A DNA stretch of 64,000 bases from Trebonia sp036501515 (GCA_036501515.1 DASYAD010000032.1:5030-69029); one strand, 5' to 3'; shown: positions 19,838 to 27,859, numbered from the stretch's first letter. Program-made: numbers and translations. Notes: generated by a model from the sequence alone, not told the origin.

Positions 19838-21028
19838 GAGGCGGATGCCTTCTGTCGGCTCGTCCGGGTCGATCAGCCCGCGGTTGATCTCGCGTTCGGC
19901 CAGCGGGTCGCCGCCCATCGGCATCGGCCGTGGCATGTTGTCCCGCGGGCTCGCGCCGTGCCGTCCCTGGCCCGCGCCAAGCGGGGCCGCCGGCAACGCC
20001 TGGTCAGGCCGGCCAACGGGGCCGCGCGCCCGGCCGGACGGCGGAAGCAGGCCGGCGGGACCGTCAAGCGGGTCAATGTCCTGGTCCGCGGGCGGGCCGA
20101 GGCGGCTGGTCAGACCTGGGCGCCCGGGCAGCTGCGGACGGACGTCCTCGCCCCGGGGCGGCGCGACCGACCCGGTGGCGACGGTCTCAGGCGCCGGAGG
20201 CGCGAGCAGCGCCAGGTCCAGGTTGTTGTCTTCGCTGCCCTCCTCGTCGGGAGCGGCGGCGGCGTCAGCGGCCTCGGCCAGGCTGACCGCCCGGCTCACC
20301 GACTGGTTGACCTCTTCCTCAAGCGACATCCTGGAGGCCTCCGCTGCGACCAGGCCCTGCACGCCGTCCAGGATGTCGGTCAGACGGCGCACCGTCTCCG
20401 CGTGCCTGGTGCTGAGCAGGTTGAGCCTGCGCTCGGCGCCGTCGTGGATGGCGGTCGCACGGGCGGTGGCCTCGTCAAGCACCTTCTTGGCCTGCGCCTT
20501 GGCCTGAGCCAGGGCGGCGTCGGCCTTCTTGCGGGTGTCGCTCGTCAGCCGGTCAGCCTCGGTACTGGCCGCGGTGCGGGTCCTGTCCGCCTCGTTGCGG
20601 GCCGCCGAAATAGTGCGCTCGGCCTGCTCCTGGGCGGCCGTCAGCATCCGCTCGGCCTGCTCGCGCGCGTCGGCGCGGACCCGCTCAGACTCCTGCTGCG
20701 CGTCAGAGCGCTGCTTGGCGATGTCGCCGTCGGCCTTGTTCTTCTGTTCCTTGGCCTCGTCGTCCGCCAGCTTCAGGATCTGCGAGATCCGCTCGCTGAC
20801 CTCCTCGTGCGCGGGCCGGCCGGAAAGGGCCTGCTGGCGCACGGTGGAAAGCTCGCGGCGCAGGTGCTCGGAATCGTCGAGGGTCCGGGCGAGCCGCTGC
20901 TCCAGATCCCGGATCTCGTTGTTGCGGCGCGCTACGAAATCGTCAACCTGGCGGCGGCTGTAGCCGCGCATCTGCATCTCGAACTCTTCGTGCAGCAGGT
21001 TCGGCAGGAGGTCACTGTTTTCATTCAT
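19829..21028 (-). CDS. DivIVA/FilP-like coiled-coil protein
   Basis: About 399 residues. The N-terminal lipid-binding-like DivIVA motif is FEMQMRGYSRRQVDDFVARR. A long Ala/Glu/Arg heptad coiled coil follows (about residues 40-230, with repeats like QAERMLTAAQEQAERTISAA), then a Pro/Gly/Arg-rich disordered tail. Such proteins organise polar growth or form cytoskeletal filaments in actinomycetes. The frame opens at 21193, but the conserved start is the ATG at 21028 (MNENSDLLPN). The last codons lie inside dispersed repeat A, so the C-terminus may have been re-set by that element. Confidence 0.85.
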   Translation of the reverse strand: MNENSDLLPNLLHEEFEMQMRGYSRRQVDDFVARRNNEIRDLEQRLARTLDDSEHLRRELSTVRQQALSGRPAHEEVSERISQILKLADDEAKEQKNKADGDIAKQRSDAQQESERVRADAREQAERMLTAAQEQAERTISAARNEADRTRTAASTEADRLTSDTRKKADAALAQAKAQAKKVLDEATARATAIHDGAERRLNLLSTRHAETVRRLTDILDGVQGLVAAEASRMSLEEEVNQSVSRAVSLAEAADAAAAPDEEGSEDNNLDLALLAPPAPETVATGSVAPPRGEDVRPQLPGRPGLTSRLGPPADQDIDPLDGPAGLLPPSGRARGPVGRPDQALPAAPLGAGQGRHGASPRDNMPRPMPMGGDPLAEREINRGLIDPDEPTEGIRLLQ

Positions 21029-21739
21029 GGCATCACGAGAATCTGTGTCCTGAGAGGTCTGCGGGGACGCGTCCGGAGTCTGGAGACGATGTCCGAGTCT
21101 AACGGCGGTCGGGCCTGGTAGCGGGCTCATCCGGTCGGCCGTCACCGGGCCTGCCGGCTCGTCCCGGGTACGGCACGAGGATGTCTGGAGCAATAGTTAC
21201 TGGACAGACTCTTCTCCCGGTGGACCACTGTCCGCAACCGAAACGACCGAGTGTCCCGTTATATCCCGACTTGCCCTGTTGCCAAAGTTAACTTCTGTGA
21301 GTCGTGGGTCACACGGTAGCTACTGGGGCTAAAGCCTGGCAGGCCATACCCCTGCGCCCCGCCGCCCAATCGCCAGCGAACCGGGCGGATCCGCCCGGCT
21401 GCCCCCATGGCGCATACGCAACTCGTCACGTAAGCTGTAGTCAGGCAGTTACACTAAGATATGCGGACATTAACTCAGGTTCGGAACTATCGGGACAAAT
21501 CTGTGACTACTGCGACTGATGTCGCAGGACACGGGCCTAGTTCTCCGAGTGACCGGACCGTATCGGAATCGACCGATTTCGGCTGCTTGATGCCGGAGTC
21601 GTTACCGGGAAGCCGGGTAATACCTACGTAAGGATGGTCTGCGAATGGCCCCGATGGGTCATGCGGAGGAATGGTGGCGCGACGTAGCCTGAAGGGCGGA
21701 GCAGGGAGTGCCCGGTCAACGGAGGTGAGCACGATTCCC
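21029..21739. other. Intergenic region, no recognised gene
   Basis: About 700 bp between the DivIVA-like gene and the small ORF at 21740. It carries the promoters of both. GC is lower around 21260-21300 and 21450-21620. An imperfect palindrome around 21558-21580 (TCGGAATCGACCGATTTCGG) is visible. I see no RNA gene or ORF with convincing composition. Confidence 0.45.
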
Positions 21740-21883
21740 ATGCAAGTCGATCTTCGTGTTCACGACGACGTGGCGCTTGGCGAGATCGAACTCTACGCCG
21801 AGGTCCTGACCGCTGTCGCGGCTAGCGAAGGACCGCTGTCCACGCGCGAGCTCGACGAGGCGCTGGGCATACGTCACCGGTAG
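21740..21883 (+). CDS. Small conserved actinobacterial protein
   Basis: A 47-residue acidic protein (MQVDLRVHDDVALGEIELYA ... PLSTRELDEALGIRH). The sequence EIELYAEVLTAVAASEGPLS followed by a short helix resembles small conserved actinomycete proteins with a helix-turn-helix-like fragment. GGAGG lies 14 bases before the ATG, and a GTG at 21725 overlapping the SD is an alternative start. Function unknown. It stands alone between the DivIVA-like gene and convergent mshD. Confidence 0.6.
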   Translation: MQVDLRVHDDVALGEIELYAEVLTAVAASEGPLSTRELDEALGIRHR

Positions 21884-21961
21884 GCGACAGCGCGAACGCA
21901 CAGCAAGAACGCCCGGTAAGGAGCGCTTGAGCGGAAACAGGGCGACGTTCAGCCCGGCGGG

Positions 21962-22900
21962 CTACGGGTGCCGGTACATCACGTCAGTCGACCACAGCGT
22001 GAACCCGAGCGCCGTGTACATGCGCACCGCCGCCACGTTGTCCTCGTCGACATAAAGCATGACGTCGGCCAGCCCGCGGTCGCGCAGGTAGGAAAGGCCC
22101 GCCAGCGTCAGCGCATGGCCGAGACCGCCGCCCTGCTGGCCGGGGTTGACGCCCACCACGTAAACCTCGCCGACCGGCGCGCCGTCGTCGCCGCCATCCG
22201 GGTGGACCTTCGTCCAGTGGAACCCGGCCAGCTGGCCGTCCCGCTCCGCGAGGAAGAAGCCGTCAGGGTCGAACCACGCCTCGTCTTCCCGCATCCGCAG
22301 GTCCGCCATCGTCCACGAGCCCTGCTCGGGGTGGTGGGCGAACGCACGGCGGTTGACCGCCAGCCAGGCCTCCTCGTCGGCTCCTGGCCTGAAGGTGCGG
22401 ACAGAGACGCCCGGCGGCAGGAGCGGCTTGCCCGCAGGCAACTGGGCCAGGGGCATCCGCAGCCGCAGCAGCGCCCGGAACCGGCTGAAGCCGGCCGACT
22501 TGGCCAGCCCGACCGCGCCCGGCAGCTCGGCGTGGGCCCACAGCCGGGTGCCGTGGCCCGTTGCCCCGGCCAGCACGGCCCCGGCGAGCGCGGTGCCAAG
22601 GCCGCGGCGCCGCGAGGCGGGATGGACGACGAGCTCACCGCTCGCGTCACCGTCCTGTGCCTCCTGGTCAGGCGCGTCCAGGTGCGCGTAGCCCAGCAGC
22701 GTGCCGTCGGCTGACGTCAGCACCAGGTCGCGCGCCTGCATGCCGCTGCCGTGCCGCACCTGCAGCAGAACGTCCTCAGAAAGCGGGGCCACGCCGTCCG
22801 CGCGGGTCGCGGCCGCGGCGAGATCCTGTACCTGAGCGGCCAGCCCGGGGGAGAGCGGCCCCTCGGTGACCGTCGTACCGGGGGGTGACGGCCAGGTCAC
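21962..22900 (-). CDS. mshD: Mycothiol synthase
   Basis: A 312-residue tandem GNAT acetyltransferase. It performs the last step of mycothiol synthesis, acetylating Cys-GlcN-Ins with acetyl-CoA. The N-terminal GNAT half has ELVVHPASRRRGLGTAL; the C-terminal active half has VGEVYVVGVNPGQQGGGLGH and LYVDEDNVAAVRMYTALGF. An open frame continues to 23371, but the GTG at 22900 overlaps the glnR stop as GTGA and begins the conserved sequence. It is therefore translationally coupled to glnR. Confidence 0.93.
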   Translation of the reverse strand: MTWPSPPGTTVTEGPLSPGLAAQVQDLAAAATRADGVAPLSEDVLLQVRHGSGMQARDLVLTSADGTLLGYAHLDAPDQEAQDGDASGELVVHPASRRRGLGTALAGAVLAGATGHGTRLWAHAELPGAVGLAKSAGFSRFRALLRLRMPLAQLPAGKPLLPPGVSVRTFRPGADEEAWLAVNRRAFAHHPEQGSWTMADLRMREDEAWFDPDGFFLAERDGQLAGFHWTKVHPDGGDDGAPVGEVYVVGVNPGQQGGGLGHALTLAGLSYLRDRGLADVMLYVDEDNVAAVRMYTALGFTLWSTDVMYRHP

Positions 22901-23637
22901 CGGTCCACCGGGAGCACGGCGTCCGCCGCGAGCAGGTCTGCGGTGTCCCGGTCCTCGGGAGACCCCTTGACCGGCACGAAGCGGTAACCGACGTTGCGCA
23001 CCGTGCCGATGAGCGCCTCGTGCTCTGCGCCGAGCTTGGCGCGCAGCCGCCGCACGTGCACGTCCACCGTCCTGGTGCCGCCGAAGTAGTCGTATCCCCA
23101 GACCTCCTGCAGCAGGTGGGCCCGGGTGAACACCCGGCCCGGGTGCTGTGCGAGGAACTTGAGCAGCTCGAATTCCTTGAACGTGAGGTCGAGTACCCGG
23201 CCGCGCAGCTTGGCGGAGTAGGTCGCCTCGTCGATGGCCAGGTCGCCCGACCTGATCTCGTCGGGCGCGTCCGCCGCGGCGCGCATGGCCCGCCGCCCGG
23301 TCGCCAGCCGCAGCCGCGCTTCGACCTCGGCCGGGCCCGCGGTGTTCAGGATCACGTCGTCGGTGTTCCACTCGGCGCTGATCGCGGCGAGGCCGCCCTC
23401 AGTCACGATCGCGAACATCGGGCAGTCGAGCCCGGTGGTGTGCAGCAGGCGGCAGATACTCTTGGCATGCGCCAGGTCCCGGCGCGCGTCCACCAGCACG
23501 ACGTCCGCGGGCGGTGCTTCCACCAGCGCGGAGGCATCAGCGGGGAGCACGCGGACCGAGTGCAGCAGCAGACCGAGGGCCGGCAGTACCTCCGACGAAG
23601 GCTCGAGGACACCGGTCACCAACAGCAACTCGCTCAC
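22897..23637 (-). CDS. glnR: Global nitrogen regulator GlnR
   Basis: A 246-residue OmpR-type orphan response regulator. The receiver (VLPALGLLLHSVRVLPADAS, VVLVDARRDLAHAK, then IVTEGGLAAISAEW) has the atypical receiver of Streptomyces GlnR, with few phosphorylation-pocket acids. The DNA-binding half contains LDLTFKEFELLKFLAQHPGR and VWGYDYFGGTRTVDVHVRRL, almost as in GlnR. It activates ammonium and glutamine synthetase genes under nitrogen limitation. The GTG at 23637 has GGAGG about nine bases upstream, so the longer frame to 23691 is not used. Coupling to mshD is notable. Confidence 0.9.
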   Translation of the reverse strand: MSELLLVTGVLEPSSEVLPALGLLLHSVRVLPADASALVEAPPADVVLVDARRDLAHAKSICRLLHTTGLDCPMFAIVTEGGLAAISAEWNTDDVILNTAGPAEVEARLRLATGRRAMRAAADAPDEIRSGDLAIDEATYSAKLRGRVLDLTFKEFELLKFLAQHPGRVFTRAHLLQEVWGYDYFGGTRTVDVHVRRLRAKLGAEHEALIGTVRNVGYRFVPVKGSPEDRDTADLLAADAVLPVDR

Positions 23638-23748
23638 GTGATGCCACCTCCAGTCGCACGGGCGCACAGACCCGACACTATCTGTAAACACAAAAAGGAC
23701 CCGGGGGCAGCATCGCCCAAGGTCCCGTTGAAGTGAGGATATCCCGAA

Positions 23749-24009
23749 ATGGCCAGGGTCACCATCAGGTACTGGGCGGCGGCCAAGCAGGCTGCGGGCC
23801 GGCCGGAGGAGTCCGTCGACGCAGTGACTCTGCGTGAGGCGCTTAACGTGGCCGTTGCCAGCCGGAAACCCGATGTGCGCCTGGCCGACGTCATCGCGAG
23901 GTCGTCCTTCCTGGTAAACGCCGATCCCGTGGGCCGTGCCGACCTGGACTCGGTGGTGCTCGACGAGGGTGCGGTCATCGAAGTCCTGCCCCCGTTCGCG
24001 GGCGGCTGA
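23749..24009 (+). CDS. MoaD/ThiS family sulfur carrier protein
   Basis: An 86-residue ubiquitin-like protein that ends in FAGG; the diglycine tail is where a thiocarboxylate forms. VTIRYWAAAKQAAGRPEESV and the final GAVIEVLPPFAGG are typical. It donates sulfur to molybdopterin, thiamin or another product. No MoeB/ThiF or MoaE partner is in the window. It is divergent from glnR, and a DUF4395-sulfurtransferase-DUF1416 operon lies 2.4 kb downstream, which suggests a sulfur-transfer neighbourhood. Confidence 0.87.
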   Translation: MARVTIRYWAAAKQAAGRPEESVDAVTLREALNVAVASRKPDVRLADVIARSSFLVNADPVGRADLDSVVLDEGAVIEVLPPFAGG

Positions 24010-24195
24010 CCGCAGGCTATCTAACTTTCAGTAATCGTGAAATGACTGAAGGTTCGTTAACATTGCCGTGAAAGGCCGTCATCTCGCCGATAAACGTGAT
24101 GAGCTTCACCTGTCACACGTTGGCAACATCCGAAACATGGATGGCCAATGGTAACTAAAAGTGTTGAAATGATTGCAGAGAGGTACCCAAGGCGG

Positions 24196-24201
24196 TATAT
24201 C
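24196..24201 (+). promoter_or_regulatory. -10 element of the sigma-factor gene
   Basis: TATATC seven bases before the GTG at 24209 fits a leaderless transcript. No SD precedes the GTG. The gap 24010-24195 is AT-rich and probably holds the upstream promoter parts. Confidence 0.4.
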
Positions 24202-24208
24202 GGTTACT

Positions 24209-24826
24209 GTGAGCACCGACCCAGGTCCGCTCGGGCAGCGAAATTCTCCCGCGCCGTTGAACCAGCCGGCCGAAGCCGACGTTCTTCCTAATGTGCCGAG
24301 CACAGCACCGGCCAGTGGCAAGAGCGTGGCCGATGACGCGTTTATCCGGGCGCTGTACGCCGAACACGGCGGCGCCCTGCTCCGGTACGCCCTGCACCTG
24401 ACTGGCGGAGACAGGCAGAAGGCGGAGGACCTAGTGCAAGAGACCATCGTGCGGGCATGGCGGCATCCGGAGGCCCTCGTGGACCGGCCGGCGCGTCCCT
24501 GGCTGTTCGCCGTGGCTCGCAACCTGGCGGTCGACGCTTACCGGGCGCGTCAGTCCCGGCCCCCGGAGACCGGGCAAGAGGCATTCGACACGCTGCCCGC
24601 GCAGGACGACGCGGACCGCACGCTTGAGTCCTGGGCGGTCGCCGAGGCGCTGGCCACGCTGCGGCCCGACCACCGCTCGGTGATCGTCGAGACCTATTAC
24701 CGTGGCTGTTCTGTCGCCGAGGCGGCGGCCACCCTCGGCATACCGCCAGGCACCGTCAAATCTCGCACCTACTACGCGCTGAAGGCCCTCAAGCTGGCAC
24801 TTCAGGAAAGGGGGCTGGCACCGTGA
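24209..24826 (+). CDS. ECF RNA polymerase sigma factor (SigL/SigK-like)
   Basis: About 205 residues. Sigma region 2 is ALYAEHGGALLRYALHLTGG ... KAEDLVQETIVRAWRHPE, with the core-binding and -10 parts. Region 4 is TLRPDHRSVIVETYYRGCSV ... ATLGIPPGTVKSRTYYALKALK. The acidic-poor N-terminal extension of about 50 residues is variable. I use the GTG at 24209; a TTG at 24173 would add 12 residues. The stop overlaps the anti-sigma start as GTGA, which gives balanced synthesis with the anti-sigma. The pairing recalls SigL-RslA of mycobacteria. Confidence 0.88.
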   Translation: MSTDPGPLGQRNSPAPLNQPAEADVLPNVPSTAPASGKSVADDAFIRALYAEHGGALLRYALHLTGGDRQKAEDLVQETIVRAWRHPEALVDRPARPWLFAVARNLAVDAYRARQSRPPETGQEAFDTLPAQDDADRTLESWAVAEALATLRPDHRSVIVETYYRGCSVAEAAATLGIPPGTVKSRTYYALKALKLALQERGLAP

Positions 24827-25581
24827 CCTCATCGTCAAGCGACGCGGCCCCCGCGGCTCCCAAGGCCATGGACTGCCAGGAAGCCAGGATCTCGCTCGGG
24901 GTCTACGTGCTCGGCGCGATCGACCCGGCCGAGCGCGCGCTGGTCGACGCCCACCTGGCGACCTGCAGGGACTGCCGTGACGAGCTGGCCGGGCTGGCCG
25001 GATTGCCGGCCCTGCTCGCCCGCGTCTCGACTGAAGAAGCCATCCCGCTGGCCGCCACCGACGGGCCGATGCCGGCCGCCGACGCCGAGGAACCGCCGCG
25101 CGAGCTGCTGGCCACGGTGCTCGACCTGACCGCCGCGCGCAGGCGGCGGCGCCGCTTTCGCGAGATAGGCCTCGGCGTCGCGGCGGCGCTGATCGTCGCC
25201 GCCGGGGTGTTCGGCGGGCTAGGGCTCACGTCCAGCCCGGCCCAGCCGGTTACGGCGGCGGCAGGCACGTTCGCGGGCAACCCGAACGGTCCGTGGGAAA
25301 CCGCGACCGGTCAGTCCGGTGACATGACCGCGACGGTCAGCTACCGCTCGATGGGCTGGGGCACCCAGCTCAACACCGAGGTCACCGGCATCCCGGTCGG
25401 CACCAGCTGCCAGCTGTGGGTGATCGATTCAGCGGGCAACCGGGTGCTGGTCGGCAGCTGGATCACCGACAACGTGGAGGGCAGGGTCGCCTACCCGGGG
25501 TCGGCCGGGCTCGCGAGCAAGAACGTGACCGCGTTCGAGATCACCGTCGGCAGCGGCCGGGCGATCGAGGTGCGGGCCTGA
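24823..25581 (+). CDS. Zinc-containing anti-sigma factor
   Basis: A 252-residue membrane protein. The N-terminal ZAS domain has CQEARISLGVYVLGAIDPAE and the zinc motif VDAHLATCRDCRDEL (HxxxCxxC). One membrane segment follows (GLGVAAALIVAAGVFGGLGL, about residues 125-145). The extracytoplasmic RskA-like domain (GDMTATVSYRSMGWGTQLNT ... LWVIDSAGNRVLVGSW) resembles the sensor domain of SigK/SigL anti-sigmas. The CxxC zinc site makes it a candidate redox sensor that releases the sigma factor on oxidation. Translationally coupled to the sigma gene. Confidence 0.9.
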   Translation: MTSSSSDAAPAAPKAMDCQEARISLGVYVLGAIDPAERALVDAHLATCRDCRDELAGLAGLPALLARVSTEEAIPLAATDGPMPAADAEEPPRELLATVLDLTAARRRRRRFREIGLGVAAALIVAAGVFGGLGLTSSPAQPVTAAAGTFAGNPNGPWETATGQSGDMTATVSYRSMGWGTQLNTEVTGIPVGTSCQLWVIDSAGNRVLVGSWITDNVEGRVAYPGSAGLASKNVTAFEITVGSGRAIEVRA

Positions 25582-25658
25582 CCGGGAAGCTACCGGCCTG
25601 ACCGGAAGCGCCCGGCCTGGCCGGGAATAGGCGCCGGCGATAGCGGGCTTGACTATGC

Positions 25659-26159
25659 GTGGTCGGTGGCCTGATAGCACTCGTGGTCGTACTCGCCGCG
25701 GCATCCGCGGCAGGCTTTGCCCTGCGCCAGCGCCAGGGCCGGTTCCGCCCGGCCGGCGGATCACCGGCAGGAAACCCCCAGTCATCATCCCGAACGGGGG
25801 CGGCTGACACCGGCCAGCCCGCGTCTCCCGGCAGCGCGCTGAGCGCCGCCGAACTTGGCGCGCCGCTCGGCGCCCAGGCGACCCTGGTTCAGTTCTCGAC
25901 CGAGGTCTGCGCGTACTGCGGCCCGACCAGGGAGCTGCTCACCGAGGTCGCGGCCGAGCGCGAGGGCGTGGCCTTCGTCGAGATCGACGCCGCCGCCAGG
26001 ATGGACCTGACCAGGCGGCTGCACGTGATGTCCACTCCCACTGTCCTGGTGCTCGACGCGGCCGGCGGTATCACCAGCCGGGCGTCAGGCCCGCTGCGCA
26101 AGGCTGACCTGCTGACCGCTGTCGGCCAGGTCCTCCGCCCGGGCGGCGGGACGCCTTGA
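25659..26159 (+). CDS. Membrane-anchored thioredoxin-family protein
   Basis: A 166-residue protein. An uncleaved membrane helix (GGLIALVVVLAAASAAGFAL) is followed by a Pro/Gly/Ser-rich linker and a thioredoxin domain with active site FSTEVCAYCGPTRELL (CAYC) and the cis-proline loop MSTPTVLVL. It probably acts on disulfides outside the membrane. It sits 77 bp after the anti-sigma gene, so the sigma system may control thiol chemistry. The linker region 25783-25808 holds a sequence also found in ygfZ and in the terminator at 2792. The start is a GTG; the exact start is uncertain. Confidence 0.82.
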   Translation: MVGGLIALVVVLAAASAAGFALRQRQGRFRPAGGSPAGNPQSSSRTGAADTGQPASPGSALSAAELGAPLGAQATLVQFSTEVCAYCGPTRELLTEVAAEREGVAFVEIDAAARMDLTRRLHVMSTPTVLVLDAAGGITSRASGPLRKADLLTAVGQVLRPGGGTP

Positions 26160-26257
26160 GTTTCCCACTAAATTGGGCGACAATAGGTCGCATGCCGGCG
26201 GATCGGGTGGTGACAGCGGTCCAACCGGCGAATACCATCGACTACGTGCCTTCCAGG

Positions 26258-26341
26258 ATGCTGCTCACCAAGCGGCGGGCCGTGGACTTCTGCCGGGTCG
26301 CGACCGCCATGTGTCGCTGCCCCGCGCCCTGCGCCGCCTGA
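26258..26341 (+). CDS. Cys-rich leader peptide of the sulfur operon
   Basis: A 27-residue peptide, MLLTKRRAVDFCRVATAMCR followed by CPAPCAA, with cysteines at positions 12, 19, 21 and 25. The LTKRRAVDxCRVA pattern is that of the small putative leader peptides found before actinobacterial sulfur genes. Its stop is followed by a hairpin CGCGGT-ACT-ACCGCG (26347-26361), and the DUF4395 gene starts 68 bp later. Ribosome stalling at the Cys codons when cysteine is short could raise expression of the downstream genes; polycysteine attenuators are known in mycobacteria. Confidence 0.75.
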   Translation: MLLTKRRAVDFCRVATAMCRCPAPCAA

Positions 26342-26346
26342 GTCAC

Positions 26347-26361
26347 CGCGGTACTACCGCG
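26347..26361 (+). promoter_or_regulatory. Hairpin after the leader peptide stop
   Basis: CGCGGT-ACT-ACCGCG, a 6-bp stem starting six bases after the leader TGA. It is a candidate attenuator element between the leader and the DUF4395 gene. Confidence 0.5.
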
Positions 26362-26409
26362 TCCAGGCGGAGAACGTAACAGGATCAACCTGCCCCCTGG
26401 AGCGTCACC

Positions 26410-26841
26410 ATGACCATTGACTCGCGCGGCCCGCGCTTCGGCGCAGTGATCACCACCGTCGTGCTCGCGGTCGTCCTGGTCGTTTCCGGGGTGTCCCACC
26501 TGGCGGCGGGCTGGCTGCTGTTCGCTCAGACGCTGGTGTTCGCCGTCGGGGCGCTGGCCGGCCTGAGCTACGCACCGTACGGGCTGATCTACCGTCACCT
26601 GGTCCGGCCGCGGCTCGGACCGCCGTCCAAGACCGAGCCTGAGGCGCCGCCGCGCTTCTCGCAGGGGGTCGGCATGGTTTTCGCCGGAGTCGGCACGATC
26701 GGCTTCGCGGCGGGCCTGCCGCTGCTCGGGATTGTCTTCGCCGCGTTCGCCCTGGCCGCGGCGTTCCTCAACGCGGCATTCGACTTCTGCCTCGGCTGCC
26801 AGATGTACCTGCTTATCCAGAGAATCCGGCCGGCCCACTAG
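26410..26841 (+). CDS. DUF4395 membrane protein
   Basis: A 143-residue protein with about four membrane segments (residues 12-31, 34-55, 87-108, 110-125) and the conserved C-terminal motif AAFDFCLGCQMYLL. The CxxC near the membrane suggests thiol or sulfur chemistry. DUF4395 proteins regularly sit before rhodanese-type sulfurtransferases, as here. It is probably a sulfur transporter or thiol exchanger; this is inferred from context. The ATG follows CTGGAGCGTCACC. Confidence 0.88.
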   Translation: MTIDSRGPRFGAVITTVVLAVVLVVSGVSHLAAGWLLFAQTLVFAVGALAGLSYAPYGLIYRHLVRPRLGPPSKTEPEAPPRFSQGVGMVFAGVGTIGFAAGLPLLGIVFAAFALAAAFLNAAFDFCLGCQMYLLIQRIRPAH

Positions 26842-26872
26842 GGGGCGGGCCGCACAAGGAGGTTTTCCAACC

Positions 26873-27715
26873 ATGAGCCGTTCCGACGTCCTGGTCGACG
26901 CCGACTACGTCGAGGCCCGCATCGGTGCCCCTGGCACCGTCATCGTCGAGGTAGATGAAGACGTAAGCGCGTACGACAAGGGACACATCCCGAGCGCGGT
27001 CAAGGTCGACTGGAAGAAGGACCTGCAGGACCCGGTTCGCCGGGACTTCGTCGACAAGGTCGGCTTCGAGGCGCTGCTCTCCGAGCGCGGCATCTCCAAC
27101 GACGACACCGTGATCCTCTACGGCGGCAACAACAACTGGTTCGCGGCCTACGCCTACTGGTACTTCAAGCTCTACGGCCACCAGAACGTGCTGCTGCTCG
27201 ACGGCGGCCGCAAGAAGTGGGAGCTCGACTCGCGCGAACTGACCACTGACGTGACCGCACGGGAGAAGACCAGCTACACCGCTTCCGAGCAGGACGCGTC
27301 GCTCCGCGCCAAGCGCGACGAGGTCATCGACGCGATCGGCAAGGAGAACCTGGTCGACGTCCGCTCGCCCGACGAGTTCTCCGGCAAGCTGCTGGCGCCG
27401 GCGCACCTGCCGCAGGAGCAGTCGCAGCGCGGCGGGCACATCCCGACCGCGAAGAACGTCCCGTGGTCCAAGGCCGCGAACGAGGACGGCACGTTCAAGT
27501 CCGACGGCGACCTCACCACCCTGTACAAGGACGAGGCCGGGGTGGACTTCAGCAAGGACACCATCGCGTACTGCCGGATCGGCGAGCGCTCGGCGCACAC
27601 CTGGTTCGTGCTGCACGAGATCCTGGGCCTGCCGAACGTCAAGAACTACGACGGATCATGGACCGAGTACGGCTCGCTCGTCGGCGTGCCGATCGAAATT
27701 GGTGAGGGCAAGTGA
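26873..27715 (+). CDS. Thiosulfate sulfurtransferase (rhodanese, CysA/SseA type)
   Basis: A 280-residue two-domain rhodanese. The first domain has AYDKGHIPSAVKVDW and the second carries the active-site cysteine in TIAYCRIGERSAHTWF. It moves the sulfane sulfur of thiosulfate to a thiol acceptor in the cytoplasm. A longer open frame to 26732 exists, but AAGGAGG before the ATG at 26873 is decisive. In actinobacteria this gene is next to a DUF1416 (SseC) gene; here a doubled micro-ORF repeat separates the two. The stop overlaps the first repeat start as GTGA. Confidence 0.93.
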   Translation: MSRSDVLVDADYVEARIGAPGTVIVEVDEDVSAYDKGHIPSAVKVDWKKDLQDPVRRDFVDKVGFEALLSERGISNDDTVILYGGNNNWFAAYAYWYFKLYGHQNVLLLDGGRKKWELDSRELTTDVTAREKTSYTASEQDASLRAKRDEVIDAIGKENLVDVRSPDEFSGKLLAPAHLPQEQSQRGGHIPTAKNVPWSKAANEDGTFKSDGDLTTLYKDEAGVDFSKDTIAYCRIGERSAHTWFVLHEILGLPNVKNYDGSWTEYGSLVGVPIEIGEGK

Positions 27716-27859
27716 GCGAGCTTGCGAGCGAGCCGGTAAGCACAGTGCCCGCGAACGCGGGCGACGAGCGCGGCGAGGAGTACAAGTGAGCGAGCTTGCG
27801 AGCGAGCCGGTAAGCACAGTGCCCGCGAACGCGGACGACGAGCGCAGCGAGGAGTACAA
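27712..27859 (+). repeat. Two tandem 74-bp micro-ORF repeats, locus 1
   Basis: Two units of 74 bp differ at two bases. Each encodes a 25-residue peptide beginning MSELASEPVSTVPANA and ending EEYK: the ORFs are 27712-27789 and 27786-27863. Each GTG start overlaps the previous TGA (GTGA), so cysA, unit 1, unit 2 and the DUF1416 gene form an unbroken chain of 4-nt overlaps. Each unit ends with GAGGAG, placed as an SD for the next start. The design recalls mycobacterial interspersed repetitive units (MIRUs), but the sequence is not one I know. Confidence 0.9.

Noticed and set aside
21962..23371. mshD with a 157-residue N-terminal extension
   Set aside because: The extra part is the antisense-like other frame of glnR; the GTG at 22900 with GTGA coupling begins the conserved MshD sequence.
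24010..24172. GlnR box between the MoaD-like gene and the sigma gene
   Set aside because: GTTAAC and GTAAT-like parts are present but the spacing to GAAA parts does not match the known GTNAC-n6-GAAAC pattern.
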